Shown in pieces: positions 1 through 10,938 of a stretch of DNA of 35,339 nucleotides (positions are counted from its first letter, which is position 1; every line of letters starts with the position of its first letter). Under the pieces are notes generated by a model that searched no databases, was not told the origin of the DNA, and saw only the letters and a program-made list of their open reading frames with translations. This DNA comes from Paraglomus occultum (lineage: Eukaryota; Glomeromycota; Glomeromycetes; Paraglomerales; Paraglomeraceae): contig CAJVPJ010000204.1 of assembly GCA_910592205.1 (NCBI GenBank), positions 1 to 35,339 on the forward strand. The letters are read 5' to 3'. The translations under genes and the position numbers were made by a program.

Positions 1-84
1 CCAAGGATTCACATGCATGTGTGAATATTCACGTATATAAACGTTGAGAAATCATCTACCGCTCAAAAGAACAGATCGAAAATA

Positions 85-2175
85 ATGGTCAATACTCTCG
101 AAACCATCCACTTGCCGACAGGCAAAACCGTGCAACGTGAGTCATGTATAACTAAACTTTTTGAAATAGCCAACGTCTGTTAATGACACGCGTTCTCTCC
201 TTATACAACAACACGCAGTAAATACTGGCCTCTTTATTAACAACGAGTTTGTTGAATCGAAAAATGGAAAACGGTTTGAAACCATCAATCCTTCAACGGG
301 CAAAAAAATTACAACTGTCGCCGAAGCGTCCGCAGAGGATGTCGACCATGCTGTTGACGTCGCCACGCACGCGTTCGAGAACGTTTGGAAGAATGTTCCC
401 AGTGAACAACGCGGACGTTTGTTGTACAAATTGGCAGAACTCATGAGAAGAGATTTGGAAACCATTGCAGCAATCGAAGCGTTGGATAACGGAAAGGCGT
501 TTGAAATTGCAAAGAAATCTGACTTACCTGCGGCTATCGGGGCGTTTGAATATTTTGCCGGATTTGCCGAAAAGTTGAATGGTGATGTGGTTGATACTCC
601 CAATGAGAGGTTGGTGTATACGAGAAGAGAACCGATCGGTGTGGTCGGCGCTATTACACCGTTCAATTTCCCAATTATGATGGTTGCTTGGAAATTGGCA
701 CCTGCGCTTATTACGGGTAAATGTTATACCCAGCAACTGCTTACTTTGTCATTGTTCATCCATCGTGTATACTAATTAATATACGTGTATGTCTTGGCTA
801 AAAAATTTTTTCTTGTTGGTTCGTATAATTTATTTTAATACCAGGCAATGTGGTTGTTCTCAAAGTTGCCGAACAGACACCGTTGAGTGCTTTATATCTT
901 GCCGGATTAATCAAAGAAGCAGGATTTCCTCCGGGAGTTGTCAATATTTTGACTGGATGGCCTGATGTAGGCAAAGCCATTGCCAGTCACATGAAGATAG
1001 GAAAAGTCGCGTTTACTGGTGTGTTTACGCGTTAACAGTATTGTTAGGTAGTCCCACGGCATGTTTAATCATTGTGATTGTCTTCATATCAAATAGGCTC
1101 TACTGAAGCCGGTAGAAGTGTCCTCAAGGCTGCTTCTGAAAGTAACTTAAAAAAAGTAACTCTTGAACTTGGTGGTAAATCCCCAAACATTATTTTTGCC
1201 GATGCCGAACTTGAAAAGGCTGTTGAATGGGCACACAATGGAATTTTTTTCAATCATGGACAATGTTGCTGTGCTGGATCGCGTGTATATGTTGAAGAAA
1301 GTGTCTTTGAAAAGTTTGTGGAAAAGTTTAAAGAACATGCGGGTAAAATAAAAATCGGAGATCCATTCAAGCCGGATACGTACCAAGGGCCACAAGTATC
1401 TAAAGAGCAGTTTGACAGGTAAGACAGATGATTGATACCATTACAGAAGGCTTATGTACAGATGTCGTAGTAACATCATGATCTATTCATCATTTAGTGT
1501 CATGTCATATATTGAATCGGGAAAGTCAGAAGGTGCTAAGTTGGTGATGGGAGGTCACCGACACGGCGATCATGGCTATTATGTCGAACCAACCATTTTC
1601 ACTGATGTCGTAAGTAGCACACAGTCGTTTTAAACTTGAATCAATTTATATAAATTTATGTAGAAATCTTAATACATAGAACGAGTCTATGAAAATTATG
1701 AAAGAAGAAATATTCGGACCAGTTGTTGCAATCGACAAGTTCAAAAGTATTGATGAGGTTATTGAACGAGCGCATTTAACTCACTATGGTCTTGCAGCCG
1801 CTGTGTTTACGAAAGATATATCCAAGGCCTTCTTGATTGCAAACAAATTGAAGGCTGGTACAGTTTGGGGTACGTGAAAAGGAATAGGACATGCCGATGT
1901 ATGGTTAACGAAATTGGATAAATCAATCTAATCTCAAATTCTTTTATGTTCAATCAAGTTAATTGCTACAATGTGTTCAGTCATGCGGCGTATGTATGGT
2001 GACACTCGTTGTTCATAATAATAAGGGTTTTTACAGCATTAAACAGTTTGCTTTATTTTACAGACCCTTCGGCGGATACAAAGAATCCGGCCTTGGAAGA
2101 GAAGGCGGAAAGTATGCTTTGGATAATTTCACTGAACTTAAAACAGTTTGCGTTAATTTGGACGTGAAATTGTAA
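85..2175 (+). CDS. NAD(P)-dependent aldehyde dehydrogenase
   Basis: Oxidises aldehydes to carboxylic acids. Exons: 85-136, 219-716, 845-1018, 1097-1418, 1498-1609, 1680-1869, 1959-1989, 2064-2175; they join to 496 codons, the usual length for the ALDH1/2 class. Visible hallmarks are ITPFNFP around residue 160, the cofactor-loop motif FTGSTEAGR near 240-248, the general-base glutamate in LELGGK (about residue 265), the catalytic cysteine in GQCCCAGSR (about residue 299), EIFGPV, and the C-terminal [13 protein letters not shown]. No obvious mitochondrial leader precedes the domain, so a cytosolic enzyme is likely. A TATA-like stretch lies at about 33-40, some 45 bases before the start, and AATAAA lies at 2264-2269. 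The class is clear; the natural substrate (acetaldehyde or another aldehyde) cannot be told from sequence. Confidence 0.95.
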
Positions 2176-3776
2176 TAGTAATGCCTTTAAATGCGGAAAC
2201 GTAAATAGTCTGTTATATTTCCTAAACTAGCAAAACATATCTTGCAATGTGGAAGCAGTGACGAATAAAAGAAGCAAGCATGTAAAAAGTCGAAAATCTT
2301 ATATTAACGTTTGATGTCCAGAAATACTGGGGTTCGAAAAATGGGCTGTGAATAACGCTAGTTGTTTTTGCTAGAATGAGATGTTGCCAACAATTATATT
2401 GTGAAAATTATCATAGCAATAATAGGACGTGTGGGCATAAACTTTTTTGGAACAATATTATTAAATCATCTCAACACGACTGTGCAATGCAACATTGCGT
2501 TCTCATTTTCGTGATTGGAATCACTATTTCATGATCTCTCTGTAAAATCGTATCGATGATATTAGTCATGTCGCATCAATCTCATTCAAATTTGGAAATG
2601 TCATGTGTTTCTTCTAACGTTCAAAAGCTTCATGCAAATCCTCCAACACCAAATTTATGACATTTACGAATACTCAGGAATCGTAGATTCGGAAATCTCG
2701 ACAAGAGTATTTCTACATGGAAATCCTTTACTACTGCACCATCGAGAATGATAACAGAAACAGCCTGTCAAACATGTGTTGTTAAATTCAAATAAAATCA
2801 TAGTCCGACGGAAATTGCGTAGATTATCAACAGTGTCGCCTTCAATAATAATGTCAAGAAACAGCTCAACAGATAGTTTGGATAGCAAAGAAATCGCAAT
2901 CATTAAGACAGCAAAATATAGTTTTTCTGTGTAATATAACATACAATAATTGACTTATTTTTCTGCAGCCGCAGTAGACGTCTGACTTACGTGGGAAAAA
3001 TAACGTCTCTGTCAATTTACATTCCTCAGACTCGTGCGGTAGAGACCACTTTCGCAGCTCGATTGACACTCATTCTCGCGTTAGTCGGTTGAATTAAGTT
3101 TGAAAGTTAAAGTTGGCTATTCACATTATTGTTTTATCGACTGGCAAACTATCGATAATAGAATTACCTACAGCCATACCATTCTAACAGTTGTCGCATT
3201 CAGTACTAGACAATCGGTTTGAAAACAAGATTCACGCGTAAAGGTTTCGCGCACACAATTGTGAAATATAATAATAACGACAATGACGGTTGATTATATT
3301 TGAAACTGCAAAATGTCATCGTTTTCTAAATACTTTAGATATGGTATACCGTTTTAGCCCGAGTAAAATCCGAGATCTTCCGATTTGCATTCATCCCCCT
3401 CCTCTCAAAGTCAATCGCTCCAACGTCTACAGCAACAAATCACAATGCATGATATCCGATTTTCCCTACAATGAAAAAAACTCCAATAATTTATGAAGAT
3501 CTTCCCGAAGAGAAACGTAGGATGGTGTATACACGCAGCATCAATCATTCCAAAAGCGAACGTGTAAAAAAATGAAACAATGACTTCGATATCATGTACA
3601 AATAACAACGTCTTCATAATAGATATCACATAAATTAGATTTTTAATATCGTCAATAAAGACATAAACTTTCCTTGTAATTAAATACTTTTATCGACTTT
3701 ACACACGACTCTCAAAGCGATAACAACGAACAGAACTCGTCGGTTTTTTTATTTCCCTATCGATAAAACAGTAGTC
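2176..3776. other. Intergenic stretch, no firm gene
   Basis: It holds the 3' end signal of the aldehyde dehydrogenase and, at its far end, the promoter of ARP5. An open frame on the minus strand at 2664-2942 and another at 2866-3069 have no recognisable domain. On the plus strand 3480-3573 reads like a coding tail (PIIYEDLPEEKRR...SKSERVKK, stop), but I could not join it in frame to a convincing upstream exon. An isolated short start (MSSFSKYFRYG) sits at 3312. A small undetected gene is possible; nothing here is strong enough to call. Confidence 0.4.
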
Positions 3777-6700
3777 ATGGAAAGGCTACCAGGAAACCAG
3801 ATATACAACATCGGTGAACGTCCTTATTATGGTTCAAGCCCTACGAGTACGGATTACGACAGCCAGTTTCTTGGTTCAGGCGTGCCACTTGTGGTCGATG
3901 TCGGTAAGAACTCCAGAGTCTTTTAAAAGGAAAGGCAGCTTGCAACAAGTTTTGTATTGCACGAGATCGAAAGAAGACGTTATATACATTACACCATATA
4001 CCACGAATATATCGAATGTATTCGCTGTTACTTTCTATTAATTATCACAAATAGGATCATACCAATGCCGAGTAGGATGGGCTACTGAAAATTCACCGCG
4101 ATGTAAGATTAGTTTTCATTCATCCTATTCTGCTAGCGATATATTTTCACGATTATTTGATTTCTTCCCCCCTCAATGTCGACTATTCTAGTACAATTTG
4201 ACACTCTCGTATCAAAATATCGAGACCGTAAACTCAATTCCAATATATTGCTCGTGGGTAACGATATATACGCTGACGTAACGGCGAGGTCTAATTCTAA
4301 ATCTCCTTTTGATGGGAACATTATCTCAAACTTTGAAACCATGGTAAGCTGATGTAAACTATTAACGAGAACATGCTAGCTAAACATAGAGTTAGTAACG
4401 GGCGGTATCTTGTTTTTGTAGGAGTGTATAATGGATTATATATTCGTAAAGCTCGGCATTTCTACCGGCCGTGTTGAACATCCGATATTGATGACCGAGC
4501 CCGTTTGTAATCCTCACCACTCGAGAAAACGTGAGCTTGTATTTTGAGACGTGATTACAGTTCTTGCTCAAAAAATTTTATCTATTCATTTGTTAATATA
4601 CCATCTATTTATGCTATGAAGAAATGTCGGAACTTCTTTTCGAATGTTATCAAGTACCATCGGTTTGCTACGGTATTGATGCCTTGTTTAGCTTCCACGC
4701 GAATGAGTTGTCCTTTGATAAGGGTGGAATAGTATTGTCATTAAGGCATAGTACTACCCATATTCTACCTGTATATAATGGACGCGGAGTATTGGAACAT
4801 GCGAAAAGGTATTTCTGTTCTGTCAATATTTGGGATGGGTAAGTGTGTGATCTGGATATCTAAAAAATGATAACTGTTTTTGTTATGTAAATAGAATTTC
4901 CTATGGAGGAGTAACCTCGACTGACTTTATGCTGAGACTGATGCAATTGAAATACCCAACCTTTCCAACAAAAATGACGCATACACAAGCTCAGGTATTT
5001 TCCGCTACTTTACTGTCAAATTGAGGAAACCAGTGATGAACCTTATTATTGAATTATATCAACATTTAGCATTTGGTACAGAATTATACGTATGTAGCTG
5101 AAGACTATTTCGAAGAATTAAAGGAATTCGCAAAACCAGAATCGTTTTCAGAGAGGGATTGTGTTATTCAATTCCCATACGTAGCACCGGTACAGTCTTT
5201 TGATACGACAGTGTTCTGCTTTTGTTTATGTAATATTGGGTTTTTATGGCGATTGATATGTTTTATCATAGGTGACCGAGAAAACGGAAGAAGAAGTAGC
5301 ACGCGCAGAAGAGAGGAAACAGGAACAATCACGAAGACTGAAAGAACAGGCAGAGAAGCTGAGAATGAAAAAGGTATTTGTATAACGTTGGTCGCTTAGA
5401 ATTTTTAGATTAATCTCTACAGAATTGACGCGACGAATTTGTATACATAAACAGTTGAAAGAGAAGGAAGACGAATTGGAGTATTACACGCACTTGAGAG
5501 AGAGCAGGTCAACGTTACGTAGATCAGAATTTCTTGTAAGTCCTGATTATTATTGGAGATTATGTTTCATACACATGCTTGCTACAGCAATTCAAAAAGC
5601 TCGCCTCTTGTTTACGACTTCTAGGCTCGACTAAAAGAAGACAGAATAAATGATGAGAACGAATTAGACGATATTATTAAGAAAATTGAAAAAGCCATAC
5701 AAAGAGCACGCAACAAATTACTCGGAATTGATGAAGTCGAAATCAAGGTTTACATCATGTCGCAAATTGCAACTATATAAAGTATAAATATTTATTGCCT
5801 TACTTGCGCAGGAAGAACCGACATTCCCGTTAGTAGATATACCAGACAGTCAATTAAGCGAAGCTGAAAGAAAGGAGAAAAGAAAGCAATTGGCTGCAAA
5901 GAGTTTACATGAATCGCGACAGCGACAGCGGGAAGCCAAAGAACTGGCTAGAAAACAACAGGTGGCGTATTTGTGAAATTGAACTATCGAGAATGAAAAA
6001 GTCGAATCTGACGTCAAAATTCACCCCTAATATTTACAGGAAGAGGAAGAACGATTGGAACGAGAAAGACGAGACAAGGATTTGACGGGATGGTTGAATA
6101 ATGTGAAGACTAATTATGCGGTAATTTACTTTTTTTTTTTTAAAACCGATGTCGTTATTCGGCTTTTGGCTTACGTGATATTTTCCTTTGAAGAACCAAT
6201 TAGATAAAGTCAAAATATTAAGACGCCGAAAGGAACAGCTAGCAGACAGAAGGAGCCATGCATCACAATTGCGAATGAAATCGATTGCTAGTTTGGCAAG
6301 TGACACTCTACCACAGAAACGACGCCGGCGAGGACAAGACGGTTGGTTAACTATTTGAATGTTGGGGAGCAGTCGCCGTTTATTCATCAACATTATTCTG
6401 TAACATCAATTAGAGGACACGTTTGGAATGGACGACAACGATTGGGAAATCTATAAGGAAATTGTATGTCATCGTCCTCATACGTTAGGACAGCTCTTCA
6501 TTTGTCTTCCTTTTCAAAGACAAATTTTCATCTTTCGTTGTTTGTTGTACTCTTTAGTCTCGTGAAGAAGATGCTTGGGAGGAGGAAGAAGAGCTAACCA
6601 CGCTTCGCGAGCTTGAAGCCAAACTCTTGCAATACGACTCCACTTTCCTTCTCGAGCATACCTTTGACGCCCAGAATTCCGTACAAAACTCCCTCGTATT

Positions 6701-7311
6701 TATGTTCACGCATGGTGTCTGGCCTCCATACGATGCAGATGACGTATCGCAACTGCATCAATTGCACGTGAACATTGAGAGAATCAGAGTACCTGAGGCG
6801 ATGTTTCAGCCCAGTATTATTGGATTGGACCAAGCCGGATTAGTGGAGACTGTGTCAAATGTTGTTAGTAGATTTAAGGAAGAAGAAATGAAGACAATGG
6901 TTCAGGTATGCATTTCATATTTGATGGTGGTAATAATGCAAAAGCATCATTTAGTATTGCCAATTTTGTTCCATTTCTCTCGAGTCAAATTCACTGAAAA
7001 TGGTATACCGGACCCATTCACGACCATCTCTCTCTCTCTCTCTCTCATAGTCGGTTTTCCTAACAGGCGGCCACACACAGATCCCGGGATTATCAAAACG
7101 CTTAGAGATATCTCTTAGATCCGTTCTTCCGGCAGGTGCAGCACTTCAGATTATTCCGGCAAAGGATCCGGTCGTAGACGCATGGCGGGGAGCAGCTCTC
7201 TGGGCGAAAACAGCTGAGTTTAAACAGAACGTAGTTAGTATTCAGGATTACCAGGAGTATGGTGGCGAATATTTGAAAGAGCACCGATTCGGAAATGTCT
7301 ACAGGAAGTGA
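3777..7311 (+). CDS. ARP5: Actin-related protein 5, INO80 complex subunit
   Basis: Nuclear subunit of the INO80 chromatin remodeller, where in other species it works with IES6 in nucleosome sliding. Sixteen exons: 3777-3903, 4055-4102, 4192-4343, 4422-4530, 4622-4808, 4895-4994, 5070-5189, 5272-5373, 5455-5535, 5625-5747, 5812-5961, 6040-6120, 6194-6341, 6414-6463, 6558-6905, 7051-7311, giving 728 codons. The N-terminal actin fold holds the ARP5-style nucleotide loop VVDVGSYQCRVGW (about residues 37-49). Residues about 282-526 are the long charged coiled-coil insertion special to ARP5, including QLADRRSHASQ and KSIASLASD. The actin fold resumes with VFLTGGHTQIPGL, and the C-terminus has the family's DAWRGAALWA. 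Exon 5 can end at two in-frame donors. The last intron carries a (TC)10 tract next to its acceptor. AATAAA lies at 7543-7548. Confidence 0.95.
7027..7046 (+). repeat. (TC)10 microsatellite in the last ARP5 intron
   Basis: Ten perfect TC units directly before the CATAG acceptor of the final ARP5 intron, so the repeat doubles as its polypyrimidine tract. Length changes here could affect splicing. Confidence 0.9.
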
Positions 7312-7679
7312 TGTGGGTAGAAAAGGATTACACTGATATTGCAAGATGCATGTTTTGTTAGAATGCTCTTACAATACTTGTTTTACGCTTGCCCGCGTGT
7401 TTAATTGGAACGTATCCTTATAGAAGTTCGAATGATAATCATATCAATGTTCAATTTCAATTTCAATTTCTGCGATTTTTTGTTTCATTGGAATCCCATC
7501 ATTTCTGCAAATGTACAAAATCGAAAGAAATATTAAAAAGACAATAAAATATACACTAAAATGTCGTTTGAGGTTATGAGACCTTACGCAAGATCGTCAC
7601 ACGACAAGGCCTTGATACGTCTAATTTTCTCAGTCTTCAAAAATTCTTGGGATGACCGTTAGTGACTTCTTGGGCACAC

Positions 7680-8400
7680 CAGAATTTGCGCGTCAGACGA
7701 CTTCTTGTAGTGGACTTCAAAACTGTTCAGACCGTCAAAGTTTCGCCATTGTTATACACATCGAACTCTATTTAGTCCGGTAATGCTAGACCTTTTCACC
7801 ATCTCAGCGACATTATCTTCTGTGGTCTTGTGATAAAGTAGTTCAAAGCTTCCATCACATTTGAATTTGGAACCATGAAATTTAACTCGATACTTCCTTA
7901 ATAACTACAGATTACCAAAATAAGCTATATATCATCGGAATGTTCACTCTACTTCTACATTCTTTCTGCATTCTTATTCTAAGTACACAAGTGATTTCAG
8001 TTGCTTGATCCAATTAAAGACGTACCATTAGGCACCTTTCAGAGAAGCTCGTTTCTCACCTAATACGTGATTGATTTATTCATGTACTACTCCATCCTGG
8101 ATGCACTTTGTGTGCGCTAATACTAAGATAATACCCGTTGATTTGAATGACATTTTAATTTTGGGCTGTCATAATCGAAACCATTTTTAATTTTGGTTTG
8201 TCGACGACAACCGCGCTGCAGTATGATACTTTTGACAATTTGCTCAAAGAGTTTTCTATGTTCTTCTGTCAATTGGTATTTTACTATAATAGTTTTACTC
8301 TAACTTGACTTTAGCTAGGCACCCTTAATAGATCTTGGGCCTCCAGGCTTTCAATTCTGATAAATGCTGACATATATCACATTGGTCAGTCCTTGGATTA
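7680..8400 (-). pseudogene. Degraded mobile-element-type gene
   Basis: Read on the minus strand, several fragments in drifting frames look like one decayed protein. The order is TDQCDICQ (about 8390-8365), then HGSKFKCDGSFELLYHKT (from 7877), then DNVAEMVKRSSITGLN (to about 7760), then, past a stop, NFDGLNSFEVHYKK. From memory this matches the pattern of a large uncharacterised family, with a CDxCQ motif, then HTKFxxDGxFGL, then a serine-rich NG/GLN motif, that is found in many copies in Glomeromycotina and some animals and behaves like transposon cargo or transposase. Stops and frameshifts break it throughout, so no product is expected. The identification is inference; the fragments are visible. 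Confidence 0.45.
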
Positions 8401-8684
8401 GAATTTGAATTTATCGGGGTCAGTTGACGCTGTAATTTGCAAAACTATCATATTTTCTTCTTCAAAAAGTATGATGAACAGATTTATGGCGGTGCAGCTG
8501 GTCTGTTGGCTCGCACTTAATAATAAAGCTCAAGTCTATTATAAATTTCGATTAGTTACGACTAGCAGTCTAACCCTAAATGTTCGTGTTTATTCAATAT
8601 TTATGCGCGTAAATGGAAACATACATTATCACCTGTAGATTTGTTACTCAACAGGGTGCCCACACTTGCCGTTATCGTTATCGC

Positions 8685-8807
8685 ATTCTTCCGAAAATAA
8701 GCAACACTTTTTTGTTATAGTGTTGCTTATTTTCGGGTAGTATAGTATTTATTTGTTTATTTACAAAAGTTTAAATTTTCCGAAGTGTTGCTTATTTTCG
8801 GAAGAAT
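8685..8807. repeat. Inverted repeat, three arms, possible element terminus or MITE
   Basis: A 25-base arm at 8685-8709 is the exact reverse complement of 8783-8807. A third, 18-base arm at 8719-8736 (core AGTGTTGCTTATTTTCGG) also pairs with the first arm, so the DNA can form a tight hairpin with a 9-base loop or a wider one. A 12-base palindrome (8809-8820) follows at once. The length and perfection resemble terminal inverted repeats of a DNA transposon or a foldback element. It lies about 300 bases beyond the decayed gene at 7680-8400, to which it may belong. Confidence 0.75.
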
Positions 8808-9349
8808 ACGGTATATACCGGGATGTTTATGCGCATTGTAAAATATTAATCACAATCTGCAATACCGAAATATTTAATGCTAACTCACATGACTTATTGC
8901 TATCGACGTATTCTCATACGATTTTAGTTAAACAACTGATGATATTGAAGTTTCAAGGTCTTTATCCAGCGCACAATTAGGGATATTGATAGTCAAATTT
9001 TTTATTTAGTTATATTTCGATACCGATACATAGACATAATATCTTTTTTATCAAGGAAATCGCAAAACCCCCCATATTATACATAGTATGAAGCGCTTGG
9101 GATTTATTGTAAATACAAAAGCGTAAATTATAGAGAATAGAAACTCATACGTTTATAATAAGTTAAATAATAAATAAGTAAATGTGTGGGGGGGAACCAA
9201 TATTGCGCTATTCGCAACCTAACTACAGTCTCTTACAATTGGTCTCAAGAAGAATTACTCATTCAGATACCTTGACGTAATTCTGCAAAAATCTCATGAC
9301 TATAAAGTTTAAGAATATAATGAATATTGATTTCAAAACAAAAATTGTA
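8808..9349. other. Intergenic, AT-rich
   Basis: A short palindrome at 8809-8820 and a run of seven G at 9188-9194. No coding signal on either strand. It separates the repeat at 8685-8807 from the 3' end of the minus-strand gene at 9350. Confidence 0.6.
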
Positions 9350-10621
9350 TTAAGCAAGCACTAAATACAAACCTTCAGGTAATCCTTCAAGGTCATATCC
9401 AAAATCTCTTGCCCACATTGTAATTTCTTCTATTCCACAGCCGTATTCTTTTGCCGTGTAAGACAGTGACACTATTGCTGCTGAGAGTCCAGCAGGTGAA
9501 TGGATTAACAAAGGTTTAGAAAGGGACTTAAGATGAGGTTCAAGTTTCTTCATTGTAAGGTGAGTGATTGCAGTAGGTGACTAAAAAATCGTAGAGATTA
9601 ATCATTATCGTCAAAGGTCATAAAGTATTTTGTCAAAAGAAAGAACTTACGTCAATGGGAAAGTTTGCATATAGTATTCCTTCTGCACTCAAAAGTTTCT
9701 TCTCATCAGAAACATAACCTAGTATCAAATGCATTAGACTCATTAGACCATTGACCATATATTTCATTCAATTTCTTAGTTGAATATTCACCTTTTCCTC
9801 CTTCGGGACACAAATCCAATACACTTTTTATTCCCGTGCTAGCTAGCTTTTGCAAGTCTTGTGCTGCAATTTGTTCGGAAAATGCAAGTTCCTCTGTTAA
9901 CTTGTTATAAACTTCCTTTCTCTTTTGTGAAAATAATGATATAAGTGATTGTACTGAAGGCAGTAGAGCTGGCTGTGTGGAGGTTGAGTTGGAGTCATTG
10001 GTAGGTAGAGACGCAGCGTTGATAGTGGAAAGAAGGACTGAATTACGGTAAAATGCAAAGGTAGGCGTAGCAGATGGAGTGAAGGAGAGGTTTGTTGGCT
10101 GTTGATTAACATTACATGCACACAGATTATTCCGTCAGAATTAGAAATTACTTAGCCATAACAGTGAGAATCGTTTACTTACGAGCAATTTATCAAGATC
10201 AATGCTAATAAAATTTATATCAGGATATTGCTTGGATAGCTCATCAATGCGAGGTGCTACCAAAGTTGATTGTTTAGCAACAGATGAATGAATGACATGA
10301 TTTACAAGCTGTAAGAAAATGGTTTACCTATGGCTTTGCAATATGAGCAATGGCTGTACAACGTACGTTAGTAATAAAATGAATGACTAAAGAGCAACTT
10401 TTGGGGTGATCGTCGTATAAAAGTATCGGGAGTGACTTACGTGGCAATACACTCGAGCACAGTCTGTTATCGATAGAAGAGTATGTATTAACATGTTGCC
10501 CGCTGTCGATTTCGATGATTGGAGATGAACGTCATCTACGACAAAAAGAAAAACTCACCAATTTATCGCTGCTAATATAAGTTTTAATATCTGCCTCATC
10601 GTCTAACGTTTTAACGGGCAT
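9350..10621 (-). CDS. Thioredoxin-fold and BLH/DUF442-fold fusion, both active sites lost
   Basis: Exons in reading order: 10559-10621, 10183-10308, 9792-10098, 9651-9718, 9350-9580, giving 264 codons. Residues 1 to about 95 read as a thioredoxin domain: PRIDELSKQYPDINF, the strand FISIDLDKL and the cis-proline SATPTFAFYRN are all in place. Where the CGPC centre should be (about residues 31-34) there is VAKQ, with no cysteine. A linker of low-complexity N/S/T/P leads to a second domain (about 130-264) with LDLCPEGG, LYANFPID and PLLIHSPAGLSAA. This is laid out like the DUF442/BLH branch of the dual-specificity phosphatase fold, whose signature is HCxxGxR; here the cysteine is serine (residue 216) and the arginine is lost. 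I infer a binding or scaffold role and not catalysis. It shares a divergent promoter with the gene at 10939. Confidence 0.75.
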
Positions 10622-10938
10622 TTCTCTTCGAATGTATGTCTTCAATTGTCTCAATTGGAATAAAGGCGATTTTTATCTGAGATCAGTGATTAGAAATCGC
10701 ACAAGAGTACAGAAGATTCGCCCCTTTCCAAAAACGCATCATAAAGTTCTCATTCATTGTAGGAATCGGGTTGATCACGCGATCCTTGGTAAACTATATT
10801 AAAATTAAATATTTATGGAAACATTGCTGAGAGCTAACTCGTGACATGCGTGGTACTAGTTTTTGATCAAAAATTGTAACTCGCAGCAAGAAAGACCTCA
10901 TTCCACATCTTGCGCTAATTATATAGCCACACGAGCCA
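10622..10938. promoter_or_regulatory. Shared divergent promoter region
   Basis: About 317 bases between the starts of the minus-strand thioredoxin-fold gene and the plus-strand BSD gene. It must carry the promoters of both. I see no clear TATA box, so the assignment rests on position alone. Confidence 0.5.

Noticed and set aside
3312-3353. MSSFSKYFRYGIPF as the start of a COX16-like mitochondrial protein
   Set aside because: Only five or so residues agree, and no following exon with the family's conserved core was found in any frame.
7407-7424. GTATCCTTA, a perfect U12-type donor word
   Set aside because: It lies downstream of the ARP5 stop codon with no exon on either side that it could join.
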